Notes under the pieces: model-generated
What the model was told of the DNA's origin: nothing
What the model saw: only the letters and a program-made list of their open reading frames with translations
Databases searched by the model: none
In this document: piece after piece, positions 1 through 8,433 of the stretch
Numbering within the stretch: the first letter of the stretch is position 1
How the letters are laid out: each line of letters starts with the position of its first letter
Source: CAVYTF01 sp963771435
GTDB lineage: Bacteria > Bacteroidota > Bacteroidia > Chitinophagales > Chitinophagaceae
Direction of reading: 5' to 3'
Length of the DNA: 64,000 nucleotides
NCBI GenBank assembly: GCA_963771435.1
Contig: CAVYTF010000008.1
Span: forward strand, 124,001 to 188,000
Program-made: the position numbers and the translations under genes

Positions 1-1013
1 AATCTCGAGAGATTTTTTTTATTAATCCATTGATGTAATCGCAGGCTAAAAGGTATTTGATGAAACTTCACTTTTATAAATTGACCCTTTATGATCTGAT
101 GAGTGAGTTGTTGGGAGTAAAATGGAGAGATGAATTCAATGAAGAAATCAGTTATTCCAAATTGATTTAAAAGATAAAATCTTACTGTGTTAATATCCCA
201 GATATTTTTTTGAGGAGTTTCGATTAAATAAAATTCGTTGAGGTTTTGCCAAATGTCTTTGCCGATTCGTTTATTTGTCAATATTTTATCAGTTACACAA
301 AATACAAAATAAGTAAACCAACGGTTCCTCCTTTGCAGTTGCTTTTCTCTTACAGGCAACTGATTGACAATGCCTTGTTTATATGCCAGGCAATTTTTGT
401 GTAAGGAACATTTATCACAGAGTGGTAAAAGAGGCCTGCAAATAGTGGCTCCAAAATCCATGATAGCCTGATTATAGACAGCGGGGTTCTTTTTATATAA
501 GACTTTTGCAGCTAGTTCTATGAAAAGGTCTTTGCCCTTGATAGTGTCGATAGCTATCTTAATTCCGAAGAATCTTGACAATACGCGGAATACATTCCCA
601 TCTACTACTGCATGAGGAAGATTGAATGCAAACGAACTAATGGCTGCTGCGGTGTAAGGGCCGATGCCTTTTAACTTCAGAATTTCCTGATAGGTATCTG
701 GAAATATACCTTCCTTTTGTTTAACAATAAACCTTGCGCTGAACAGTAGATTTTTACAACGGTTATAATAGCCAAGGCCTTCCCAAAGTTTGAATACCTC
801 CGTATCTTTTGCATTTGCTAATTGCTGAATAGTTGGGTATTTTTTTATGAAATTTTCATAGTAAAGCCAGCCTTGTTCAACTCTTGTCTGCTGTAAAATC
901 ACTTCACTGATCCATATTTTATATGGGTCTTTTTCTCCTTTCCATGGCATTTGGCGTTTGTTTTCAGCAAGGTGCCATTGCATTAAAGCGTTTGTAAAGA
1001 ATCTTGTGTGCAT
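1..1013 (-). CDS. mutY: A/G-specific adenine DNA glycosylase MutY (3' end cut by window edge)
   Basis: MutY removes adenine mispaired with 8-oxoguanine in base excision repair. The frame is open from the ATG at 1013 to the left edge, giving about 337 residues without a stop. Visible are the catalytic-Glu motif SEVILQQTR (Glu about 37), the helix-hairpin-helix LKGIGPYTAA (114-123), the catalytic Asp in VVDGNVFRV (about 138) and the 4Fe-4S ligands C-X6-C-X2-C-X5-C (Cys 192, 199, 202, 208). The C-terminal part fits the NUDIX-like 8-oxoG reading domain but is incomplete here. It is divergent from the HU gene across a 414-bp gap. Family assignment is secure; only the end is missing. Confidence 0.95.
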   Translation of the reverse strand, partial: MHTRFFTNALMQWHLAENKRQMPWKGEKDPYKIWISEVILQQTRVEQGWLYYENFIKKYPTIQQLANAKDTEVFKLWEGLGYYNRCKNLLFSARFIVKQKEGIFPDTYQEILKLKGIGPYTAAAISSFAFNLPHAVVDGNVFRVLSRFFGIKIAIDTIKGKDLFIELAAKVLYKKNPAVYNQAIMDFGATICRPLLPLCDKCSLHKNCLAYKQGIVNQLPVREKQLQRRNRWFTYFVFCVTDKILTNKRIGKDIWQNLNEFYLIETPQKNIWDINTVRFYLLNQFGITDFFIEFISPFYSQQLTHQIIKGQFIKVKFHQIPFSLRLHQWINKKNLSR

Positions 1014-1427
1014 TGTAAGCAATTATACAAATGAATTCTTTTCTAATAGTTTTTTATAGGAATTATATAGTGATTGAGTTAATACAATGGCCCTTAAGAT
1101 AAGTCATGCCGCAATGGCAGAAGGTTGTATAAATATAAATGGGAGAGTGGATGAGTAGGGGAGAGTGGAGATTAGGTGGGCATTGAGTGGGAACCTGAAG
1201 GACGTTACTATGGGATTGCCTTTGATCTATGGAAGGGATCGAAATAGGGTTTTTGAATTATTAGCAGGTTTGAAATGGGGCATGATCATTCTTTGTTGAG
1301 GAGGTAATAAATCAGCCCTACTTTAGGGCAAAATATTGATTTTAAATGAATATTCTCTTTTTTTTGCCGGGGTATCATATTTTTAGTTTATTTTGTAGCC
1401 ATTATATTTTTGTTTAAATCATCAGCT
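1014..1427. other. Divergent intergenic region between mutY and HU gene
   Basis: No credible ORF was found. A purine-rich stretch at about 1141-1195 repeats the word GGAGAGTGGA twice 18 bp apart and adds two more GTGGG words, but without a stable period. A short hairpin GCCCTA-CTT-TAGGGC lies at 1315-1329, about 100 bp before the HU start. Promoters for both flanking genes should lie here; none matched TTTG/TAnnTTTG well enough to call. Confidence 0.5.
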
Positions 1428-1718
1428 ATGCGAAAATCAGATCTTATCAATAACATTTCAGATAAAACAGGTATTCCTAAAGTGGATGTTCTTGTTACTG
1501 TAGAAACTATGTTGAAGGAAATAAAAGAAAATATTTCCAAAGGTGAAAATATTTATATACGCGGCTTTGGGAGTTTTATTGTGAAAAAAAGAGCTGCTAA
1601 AATTGGACGAAATATTAAGAAGAATGTGGCTGTTAATATACCTGAACATTTTATCCCTGCATTTAAACCTTCTAAAGAATTTGTGCATGAAGTAAAGCGG
1701 ACATATAAGGCGGAGTAA
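1428..1718 (+). CDS. HU/IHF-family histone-like DNA-binding protein
   Basis: A 96-residue nucleoid protein expected to dimerise and bend DNA. The start is taken at the second ATG (1428, MRKSDLINNI), because family members begin with this helix; an upstream in-frame ATG at 1410 would add six residues. Visible are the N-terminal helices, the core strand segment GENIYIRGFGSFIVKKR that matches the family signature, and a C-terminal FKPSKEF segment. The arm is lysine and arginine rich. The gene is followed after 17 bp by the TPR gene, so the two may be cotranscribed. Whether it is HU-like or IHF-like cannot be decided from the sequence alone. Confidence 0.93.
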   Translation: MRKSDLINNISDKTGIPKVDVLVTVETMLKEIKENISKGENIYIRGFGSFIVKKRAAKIGRNIKKNVAVNIPEHFIPAFKPSKEFVHEVKRTYKAE

Positions 1719-1735
1719 CCCCGTTATTTGCACAG

Positions 1736-2584
1736 ATGAAAAAACAACAGTTCATTTTAGTATTTTCTGCATTTTGTTTATTTGCTTTTTTATTCTTTTT
1801 TGGCAGAACTGTTCCTGATAAAAAAGATCGGCCTTCCCTGCCGCAAACAGGTGGGCGCAGCGCGAAACAAGTTATAAGCACCAATGACCTATTGTTTCAA
1901 GCTAAAGCGAAACTTTCTCCGTCACAATCAAACCGCCTTACTCAACTTGAAAACAGTGTGGTGAGAGGGGATGTAAAAAATCAACAAATTAATGTAGATA
2001 ACCAGTTGTCAAATTTCTGGAGAGACAGCCTAAGCAATGAATATTTAAGCGCTTATTACGCAGGAGAAGCAGCAAAGTTGGAAAATTCAGAAAAAAAGCT
2101 CAACTTCGCCGCCCAAATCTTATTAGAGGATTTAATGGCAGAGGATGATCCAGCTATGCAGAACTGGCTGGGAACAAATGCCAAAGCTCTTTTTCAACAA
2201 GCGTTGACAATTGATCCAGCAAACGATTCTGCGAAGATCGGCATTGGGGCCTGTTACATGTTATCTAATATTTCAGACAACCCGATGCAGGCCATTTTAA
2301 GCGTAAGGGCAATTGCTGAAAAAGACCCTGATAATTTGTATGCACAAATGGTATTGGGTTTGGGAGGAGAAAGGAGCGGCCAATATGACAAGGCGATACA
2401 GCGGTTTTTAATAGTGGTAAAAAAGCAGCCAAACAACGTGGAGGCAGTTTTGCATCTTTCTGAAACTTACGACCAAAAAGGCGATAAGGCAAACGCAATA
2501 AAATGGTACAAGGCGGCAGAAAACTTAGTTGCGGTGCCCGAAGCAAAAAAAGAGATCGAACAACGTATTGGCGCCCTGAAATAA
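1736..2584 (+). CDS. Membrane-anchored tetratricopeptide-repeat protein
   Basis: A 282-residue protein with one hydrophobic N-terminal segment (about residues 6-22) that is probably a membrane anchor or signal, followed by a soluble domain. The second half contains TPR-like helix pairs, for example around ALTIDPANDSAKIGIGACY, AIAEKDPDNLYAQMVLGLGG and VVKKQPNNVEAVLHLSE, with the usual NNVEAVLHL-type spacing. TPRs are protein-protein scaffolds; no catalytic domain is visible. It sits between the HU gene and the mS38-like peptide gene in a + strand run that ends with rng. The partner is unknown. Confidence 0.85.
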   Translation: MKKQQFILVFSAFCLFAFLFFFGRTVPDKKDRPSLPQTGGRSAKQVISTNDLLFQAKAKLSPSQSNRLTQLENSVVRGDVKNQQINVDNQLSNFWRDSLSNEYLSAYYAGEAAKLENSEKKLNFAAQILLEDLMAEDDPAMQNWLGTNAKALFQQALTIDPANDSAKIGIGACYMLSNISDNPMQAILSVRAIAEKDPDNLYAQMVLGLGGERSGQYDKAIQRFLIVVKKQPNNVEAVLHLSETYDQKGDKANAIKWYKAAENLVAVPEAKKEIEQRIGALK

Positions 2585-2611
2585 ATTTTGTAATTAAAAA
2601 TTAATTTAAAA

Positions 2612-2707
2612 ATGCCTTGTGGTAAAAAAAGAAAGCGACATAAGATCGCTACGCACAAAAGAAAAAAAAGATTAAGAAAGAACCGTCATAAGAAGAAAAA
2701 TAAATAA
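2612..2707 (+). CDS. 31-residue AURKAIP1/COX24 (mS38-like) basic protein
   Basis: A very short ORF beginning MPCGKKRKRHK and ending RKNRHKKKNK. More than half of the residues are Lys, Arg or His. This matches a tiny protein that I recognise as near-invariant across Bacteroidota and that resembles the C-terminal domain of mitochondrial ribosomal protein mS38 (AURKAIP1/COX24). A role on the small ribosomal subunit is inferred from that similarity, not shown here. It begins 27 bp after the TPR gene, and its placement ahead of rng agrees with an RNA-related function. It is too short for ordinary ORF finders. Confidence 0.88.
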   Translation: MPCGKKRKRHKIATHKRKKRLRKNRHKKKNK

Positions 2708-3027
2708 TCTTCCTGGCTGAACTGTTTATGCCGGTGGTTGTCTTTCCGCTGACATTTTAAACAAGCATTCCTTATCTCTCTTCGTAACTTTTACCTTTTC
2801 CTTATCAAAACAAAGTGCAGGATAGTGTTTGGAATGGTCTATTGATTTTTGCATCGTTGCGCAAAATGAGATGTTATTTGACCCAAACTGCAGAACAGGA
2901 ATTAAGTTTCAATGAGCGAACCTGCGTGCTGATGCAGCAGGATCGAGGGCTTACCCGTATTCTGTGATCCTATCCGGCAAGGGCTATCCAGGAAATAGTA
3001 TTGCAAAAAAATTAAAAGTTGCCATGT
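2708..3027 (+). other. 320-bp gap before rng
   Basis: No ORF with coding character was found. The segment has several pyrimidine-rich stretches (for example 2760-2810) and presumably contains the rng leader. I see no convincing terminator, riboswitch or repeat. Confidence 0.4.
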
Positions 3028-4575
3028 GTGAACAAAGAATTAATTATTAATGCTGCCCCTACGGGTGTTGAAATAGCTTTTTTAGAAGATAAAAAGCTGG
3101 TGGAACTGCATAACGAAAACGCTGATGCTAATTTTGGAGTGGGCGATCTATATCTTGGAAAAGTAAAAAAACTTATTCCCGGATTGAACGCTGCATTTGT
3201 GGATGTAGGTTTTGAAAAGGATGCATTCCTGCATTATACAGATCTAAGCCCTTATATACGTTCCCTGCTTAAATTCACGCAACAGGCGATGAATGAAAAG
3301 AATGAATCCGGCTTTGATTTTTCAAAATTTCCAATCGAGCCTGAGATCATTAAAACGGGGAAAATAAGCGAGGTTTTAAATAGCCGCCCAAGCATCCTCG
3401 TCCAAATATTAAAAGAACCTATTGCTGCAAAAGGGCCGCGCCTGAGTTGTGAATTATCGCTTCCGGGAAGGTTTGTAGTTGTAACACCTTTTAATGATGT
3501 GGTTGCTGTTTCTAAAAAAATACATTCGTCCGAAGAGCGTAAACGCCTGCAAAAAATTATAGAATCGATCAGGCCAAAAAATTTTGGTGTTATTGTCCGT
3601 ACTGCGGCCGAAGGGAAAAACACAGCCGAACTTCATGAGGATCTGAGGTCGCTGATCGAGACCTGGAGCACCATCCAGAAGAATTTAAAAGGAGCAGAAG
3701 CACCACGCAAAATTTTAAGTGAACAAAATAAAACAACAAGTATACTGCGTGACCTGCTTACTGAAGATTTCAACAGCATAATCACGAATGATAAAAATAT
3801 TTTTAACGACACAAAAACGTATATAGAAAAATTTGCCCCGGAAAAAGCAGATATTGTTTCTTATTCACAAAACGGTACTCCTGTTTTTGATCAATATGGA
3901 GTTACCAAACAGGTGAAAGCTTCTTTTGGCAAAACAGTAAACCTGCCAAGCGGCGCTTATTTAATTATTGAGCATACTGAAGCTTTGCATGTTATTGATA
4001 TTAACAGCGGATATAAAAGTGTAAGCAATAACCAGGAAGAAAACGCGCTGCAAACAAATCTTGAGGCAGCAGAAGAAGTGGCGCGGCAACTGCGTTTGCG
4101 CGATATTGGAGGAATCATTGTTGTTGATTTTATTGATATGAAGCTTCCTGATAACAGACGGAAATTGCAGGAGGCGATGGAACATTTTATGCAAAGCGAC
4201 CGTGCAAAACATGCTGTGCTGCCAATATCTAAATTTGGGTTGATGCAGCTAACGCGGCAACGGATGCGGCCGGAAGTGAACATTAATACTGCTGAAATAT
4301 GCCCGAGTTGCAACGGTACCGGAAAAATAACTTCCACTTATTTACTTGAAGATGAAATAGAAAAACGGCTTCATTATTTAGTTACCCATCAGCATAAAAA
4401 CCTTACCCTGACTGTGAACCCTATTTTATTTTCACATCTTACCAAAGGTTTTTTTTCTATTAAAAGAAAATGGAGGAAGAAGTATAAAATGCGTATCAAT
4501 ATAAAATCAAATGCTGATTACTTTTTTACGGAGTTCCATTTCTATGATTCAAATGATGAAGAAATAAAGCTGTGA
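3028..4575 (+). CDS. rng: Ribonuclease E/G family endoribonuclease
   Basis: An RNase G-type enzyme that cleaves single-stranded RNA in rRNA maturation and mRNA turnover. The N-terminal S1-like domain includes NFGVGDLYLGKVKKLIPG. The two catalytic Asp motifs are HVIDINSG and GGIIVVDFIDM, and the Zn-link is CPSCNGTG near residue 430. At about 515 residues it is RNase G-sized, without the degradosome scaffold of long RNase E. No ATG is in frame at the start: GTG at 3028 gives the family-like MNKELIINAA and is preferred; TTG at 3019 would add three residues. It ends one base before the stop of the convergent uvrA. Confidence 0.93.
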   Translation: MNKELIINAAPTGVEIAFLEDKKLVELHNENADANFGVGDLYLGKVKKLIPGLNAAFVDVGFEKDAFLHYTDLSPYIRSLLKFTQQAMNEKNESGFDFSKFPIEPEIIKTGKISEVLNSRPSILVQILKEPIAAKGPRLSCELSLPGRFVVVTPFNDVVAVSKKIHSSEERKRLQKIIESIRPKNFGVIVRTAAEGKNTAELHEDLRSLIETWSTIQKNLKGAEAPRKILSEQNKTTSILRDLLTEDFNSIITNDKNIFNDTKTYIEKFAPEKADIVSYSQNGTPVFDQYGVTKQVKASFGKTVNLPSGAYLIIEHTEALHVIDINSGYKSVSNNQEENALQTNLEAAEEVARQLRLRDIGGIIVVDFIDMKLPDNRRKLQEAMEHFMQSDRAKHAVLPISKFGLMQLTRQRMRPEVNINTAEICPSCNGTGKITSTYLLEDEIEKRLHYLVTHQHKNLTLTVNPILFSHLTKGFFSIKRKWRKKYKMRINIKSNADYFFTEFHFYDSNDEEIKL

Positions 4576-7455
4576 TCAATTTAAATACTTCCCTGTAAAA
4601 CTTTCTTTGATTGTTTTCAAATCTTTCGGAACGCCTGCAAACACAAGGTTTCCGCCGTCATCTCCCGCTTCAGGACCAAGATCTATGATCCAGTCTGCAC
4701 ATTTAAGTACATCAGTATTGTGTTCAATAACAATCAAGGAATGCCCCTGTACTATGAGTGCATTAAAAGAGGCAAGGAGTTTTTTTATATCATGAAAATG
4801 CAGACCTGTGGTTGGTTCGTCAAAAATAAAAAGGATGTTGCCGCCACCCTTTCCTTTGCCTAAGAAACTTGCAAGCTTTACCCGCTGGGCCTCACCGCCA
4901 GATAAGGTATCGCTGCTTTGCCCAAGTTTGATATATCCCAAACCTACGTCCTGTAAAGGTTGCAGAGCCTTGGCGATGTTCTTTTCATCTTCAAAAAATA
5001 TAATTGCATCATCAACACTCATTTCCAAAACATCATAAATGCTTTTGTTTTTGTATTGCACTTCCAGCACTTCTTCTTTAAATTTCTTTCCACCACAAAC
5101 TTCGCATGTGAGATGCACGTCAGCTAAAAACTGCATTTCTACAACCTGTTCCCCTTCGCCTTTGCAAGCATCACATCTTCCTCCTTCAACATTAAAAGAG
5201 AAATGTTTTGGCTGAAAGCCGCGTACCAATGCCAAGGGCTGGTATCCATACAGATCACGTATCTGATCATACGCTTTGATATAGGTAACGGGGTTGCTGC
5301 GGGATGATTTACCAATGGGGTTTTGGTCAACTAATTCTACCTGATAAATAGAATCAATATCTCCTGTGATGGCTTTGTGAAAGCCCACTTTATCTGCTAT
5401 CTCGCCTTTTATCTTTTTTAAGGCTGGATATAATATTTGTTTTACCAAAGTGGTTTTGCCGCTACCACTTACGCCGCTTATAGCGCATAGCACATTCAAG
5501 GGGAATTGTACGGTTATATTCTTTAAATTATTTTGCCTTGCGCCTACTACTGTAATGCTGCTGTTCCAGGTACGGACATTTGTTGGTGGTTCTATTGACA
5601 ATTCACCCTTTAAATACTTGCCTGTTAAGCTTTCAGGGTTGTTTACCAGCTCATCGTAATTCCCTTCTGCAATTACTTCCCCCCCGAGGTGTGAAGCGAG
5701 CGGCCCCATGTCAATAATATGGTCTGCCTCCCGCATTATCATTTCATCATGTTCCACTACAATCACAGTGTTTCCGAGATCGCGGAGTTGTTTTAAAACA
5801 ACGATCAATCTTTCTGTATCGCGGGAATGAAGGCCGATGGAAGGTTCATCAAGAATGTATAATGAGTTTGTCAAATTACTTCCCAAACTTCTTGTTAACT
5901 GTATACGCTGGCTTTCGCCTCCGCTTAAAGTGTTTGCCAACCGGCTTAGGGTCAAATAGCCTAAACCAACGTCTATCAAGGTTTGCAGTCGTTGGTTTAT
6001 TTCGAGTAGTACGCGCTTTGCTATTTGCTCTTCGTTGTCAGTAAGTGAAATATTATTAAACCATGCTTTTAAATCTTTTACCTGCAGTGCGCATAATTCG
6101 CCGATGTGACAATTATTTATTTTTATATATAAAGCTTCAGGTCGTAGCCGATAGCCATTACAATCGGGGCATAGTGTCTTTCCACGATAACGGCTCAGCA
6201 GCACACGGTACTGGACTTTATAAAGGTTTTGTTCCACTTCATTAAAGAAAAAATTAATGCCCAGAGCAGTGCCAACACCCCTCCATAAATCGCTGTACTG
6301 TTCTTCCGATAAATCAGCAATTGGTTTATGTATGGGAAAATCTTTTCCGGCCGCATTAATAAATTGTTCGCGCCACCAACCAAGCTTTTCACCCTTCCAA
6401 GGAGCGATGGCGCCTTCATACACGCTTAATCTTTTGTCAGGAATAACAAGTTCTTCATCAATACCAAGCACCTGACTGAACCCCTCGCAGGTGGGGCAGG
6501 CCCCAAACGGATTATTGAATGAGAATAAATTGGGCACAGGTTCTTCAAACTGCATTCCATCCAGTTCAAATTTGTTGCTGAAGTGTAAGAGTTTCTCTCC
6601 GTTTATTTCCAAATACATTTCTCCCTCTCCTTCATAAAATGCAGTGCCTGCAGAATCGCTCACGCGGTGAATATCATCTTCATCAAATTCTTTTGCTACA
6701 ATACGGTCAACCAAGATGAAAGGAGTTGACGCTGAATTCTTTGTAGTTAGTTTTTTATTTAATTCCTTATCATTCAGCTCAAGCAGGTCCTCAATCCTTA
6801 TAATTTCACTTTGTAAAGAATTATTTATTGACCATTGACCATTAGCTAATGACCAACTGCTGAGAAACATTCTTGAAAAACCTTTCTGCATTAATATATT
6901 CAGTTCCTCCCGTGCGTCTCTTTTTGGATGTTGTTTAAAGGTAACAAGCATGGCCACTTTATCTCCCTTTGGCAATTGTCTAATCGCCTTTATTATATCA
7001 GCAACATCATCTTTTTTCACTTCTCTTCCGCTAACAGGTGAGATCGTTTTGCCAATACGGGCATAAAGTAAACGCAGGTAATCATATATTTCCGTCATGC
7101 TGCCAACAGTACTACGGGGTGTACGCGTTATAACTTTTTGCTCAATAGCTATTGCGGGGCAAAGACCTTTTATATAATCAACATCTGGCTTGGCCATGCG
7201 GCTCATAAACTGCCTAACATAGGCGCTAAGGCTTTCTGCATAGCGGCGCTGCCCTTCTGCGAACAATGTGTCGATAGTGAGCGATGATTTACCACTGCCT
7301 GAAACTCCGGTTACTACAATAAATTTATTTCTTGGAAATGCAACTGTTATGTTTTTCAGGTTATGCACGCGCGTACCCTTGACAAGAATTTCATTTTTTG
7401 TAATGGCGCTTTTCCCTGCTGATCTTCCTGGAAACCCTACAATTTTATCTTCCAT
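4576..7455 (-). CDS. uvrA: Excinuclease ABC subunit A
   Basis: UvrA is the damage-recognition ATPase of nucleotide excision repair. The 959-residue protein has two ABC ATPase halves: Walker A GVSGSGKSS at 50-58 and a second at GVSGSGKTT, with signature LSGGESQRIQL in the first half and LSGGEAQRVKLA in the second. Cys motifs CPTC, CPDC, CDAC and CEVC mark the zinc modules. Residues about 199-216, within the UvrB-binding/insertion region between FSRMFL and IIRIEDLLE, contain an extra segment rich in Ser, Trp and Asn that is encoded by a repeated TGGTCAAT-like word (6808-6861). The stop abuts the rng stop. Confidence 0.97.
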   Translation of the reverse strand: MEDKIVGFPGRSAGKSAITKNEILVKGTRVHNLKNITVAFPRNKFIVVTGVSGSGKSSLTIDTLFAEGQRRYAESLSAYVRQFMSRMAKPDVDYIKGLCPAIAIEQKVITRTPRSTVGSMTEIYDYLRLLYARIGKTISPVSGREVKKDDVADIIKAIRQLPKGDKVAMLVTFKQHPKRDAREELNILMQKGFSRMFLSSWSLANGQWSINNSLQSEIIRIEDLLELNDKELNKKLTTKNSASTPFILVDRIVAKEFDEDDIHRVSDSAGTAFYEGEGEMYLEINGEKLLHFSNKFELDGMQFEEPVPNLFSFNNPFGACPTCEGFSQVLGIDEELVIPDKRLSVYEGAIAPWKGEKLGWWREQFINAAGKDFPIHKPIADLSEEQYSDLWRGVGTALGINFFFNEVEQNLYKVQYRVLLSRYRGKTLCPDCNGYRLRPEALYIKINNCHIGELCALQVKDLKAWFNNISLTDNEEQIAKRVLLEINQRLQTLIDVGLGYLTLSRLANTLSGGESQRIQLTRSLGSNLTNSLYILDEPSIGLHSRDTERLIVVLKQLRDLGNTVIVVEHDEMIMREADHIIDMGPLASHLGGEVIAEGNYDELVNNPESLTGKYLKGELSIEPPTNVRTWNSSITVVGARQNNLKNITVQFPLNVLCAISGVSGSGKTTLVKQILYPALKKIKGEIADKVGFHKAITGDIDSIYQVELVDQNPIGKSSRSNPVTYIKAYDQIRDLYGYQPLALVRGFQPKHFSFNVEGGRCDACKGEGEQVVEMQFLADVHLTCEVCGGKKFKEEVLEVQYKNKSIYDVLEMSVDDAIIFFEDEKNIAKALQPLQDVGLGYIKLGQSSDTLSGGEAQRVKLASFLGKGKGGGNILFIFDEPTTGLHFHDIKKLLASFNALIVQGHSLIVIEHNTDVLKCADWIIDLGPEAGDDGGNLVFAGVPKDLKTIKESFTGKYLN

Positions 7456-7702
7456 CTGTTAAAGAGAGCTTAAAACAAAGCTCTAAAATTATAATTTAAT
7501 TAATTCACAAATCTTTTACAAAGCAAAGCCAATTTTGAATTGAAAGATGTTCTACTTTCACATTCTCTTCACAAAGCAAAAGAAACGAAGCCTATCGTTA
7601 TATTTTTACGTAAGTGTCCATAAATCATTAAGCGAAAGCTTTTTGCAAGCGTTACAGTTTTTATTTATTAAATAATTAATTAAAAAATTGCCTCCGGTAG
7701 TT

Positions 7703-8284
7703 ATGAGAAATTTTAGCTATTTCACCGATACACAACTTGTGCATTCGTTCCAGGAAGGAAATGCCTATGCATTTGAAGCCCTCATCAACAGGTACAAAGA
7801 CAAAATTTTCTCGTCCATTTTGTTTCTTGTTAAAGACAAATATCTCGCCGAAGATCTGTTCCAGGAAACGTTTATCCGCGTTATTGACACTATCAAAGGG
7901 AGGCGGTATAACGAAGAAGGAAAGTTTTTGCCCTGGGTATCGCGCATAGCTCACAATTTATGTGTTGATCATTTTAGAAAAGTAAAGCGCACACCAACGA
8001 TCATTACCGGCGACGACAGAGATATTTTTGAAGTAATAAATATTGCTGACGAATCCCCTGAACAGAAAATGATACGCAGCCAAAGCCATGACCGCCTTCA
8101 CAATATGCTGAATCTTTTGCCGGAAGAGCAGCGTGAAGTAATTGTGCTTCGCCATTTTGGGGATATGAGTTTTAAAGAAATTGCTACAGCCACTGATTGC
8201 AGCATTAATACTGCTCTTGGCCGCATGCGTTATGGATTGATCAACTTGAGAAAGATGATGACCGAAAGACAAATTGCTTTGTAA
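7703..8284 (+). CDS. RNA polymerase sigma-70 factor, ECF type
   Basis: A 193-residue extracytoplasmic-function sigma factor. Region 2 includes YLAEDLFQETFIRVI and region 4 includes LPEEQREVIVLRHFGDMSFKEIA, the helix-turn-helix that reads the -35-like element. The ATG at 7703 is preferred over an in-frame TTG at 7688 because it gives a normal N-terminus. No anti-sigma gene follows; the next gene is convergent dsbD behind a strong terminator, so the gene is probably monocistronic. The regulon is unknown. This is a group of stand-alone ECF factors common in Bacteroidota. Confidence 0.93.
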   Translation: MRNFSYFTDTQLVHSFQEGNAYAFEALINRYKDKIFSSILFLVKDKYLAEDLFQETFIRVIDTIKGRRYNEEGKFLPWVSRIAHNLCVDHFRKVKRTPTIITGDDRDIFEVINIADESPEQKMIRSQSHDRLHNMLNLLPEEQREVIVLRHFGDMSFKEIATATDCSINTALGRMRYGLINLRKMMTERQIAL

Positions 8285-8375
8285 ATTCTTGTCATCCTGG
8301 TGTTGACCCGCAGTTGTTATAATTAAACGTTTCTACTTGCCATGTGCAGGAAAACGGCAGGGTGACAACCAAATT

Positions 8376-8416
8376 AAAAACCTTTCAACTTAAAGAGTTG
8401 AAAGGTTTTTTGTTTT
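8376..8416. terminator. Bidirectional intrinsic terminator
   Basis: A perfect 15-bp stem (AAAAACCTTTCAACT at 8376-8390 and its complement at 8396-8410) with a five-base loop. A-tracts and T-tracts on both sides allow it to end the sigma-factor transcript on the + strand and the dsbD transcript on the - strand. Confidence 0.85.
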
Positions 8417-8433
8417 ATAATGAGTTTTGATAT

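Noticed and set aside
1141..1195. Purine-rich quasi-repeat upstream of the HU gene
   Set aside because: The spacing of GTGG words is 18, 11 and 11 bp, with no stable period, so it was not listed with the arrays.
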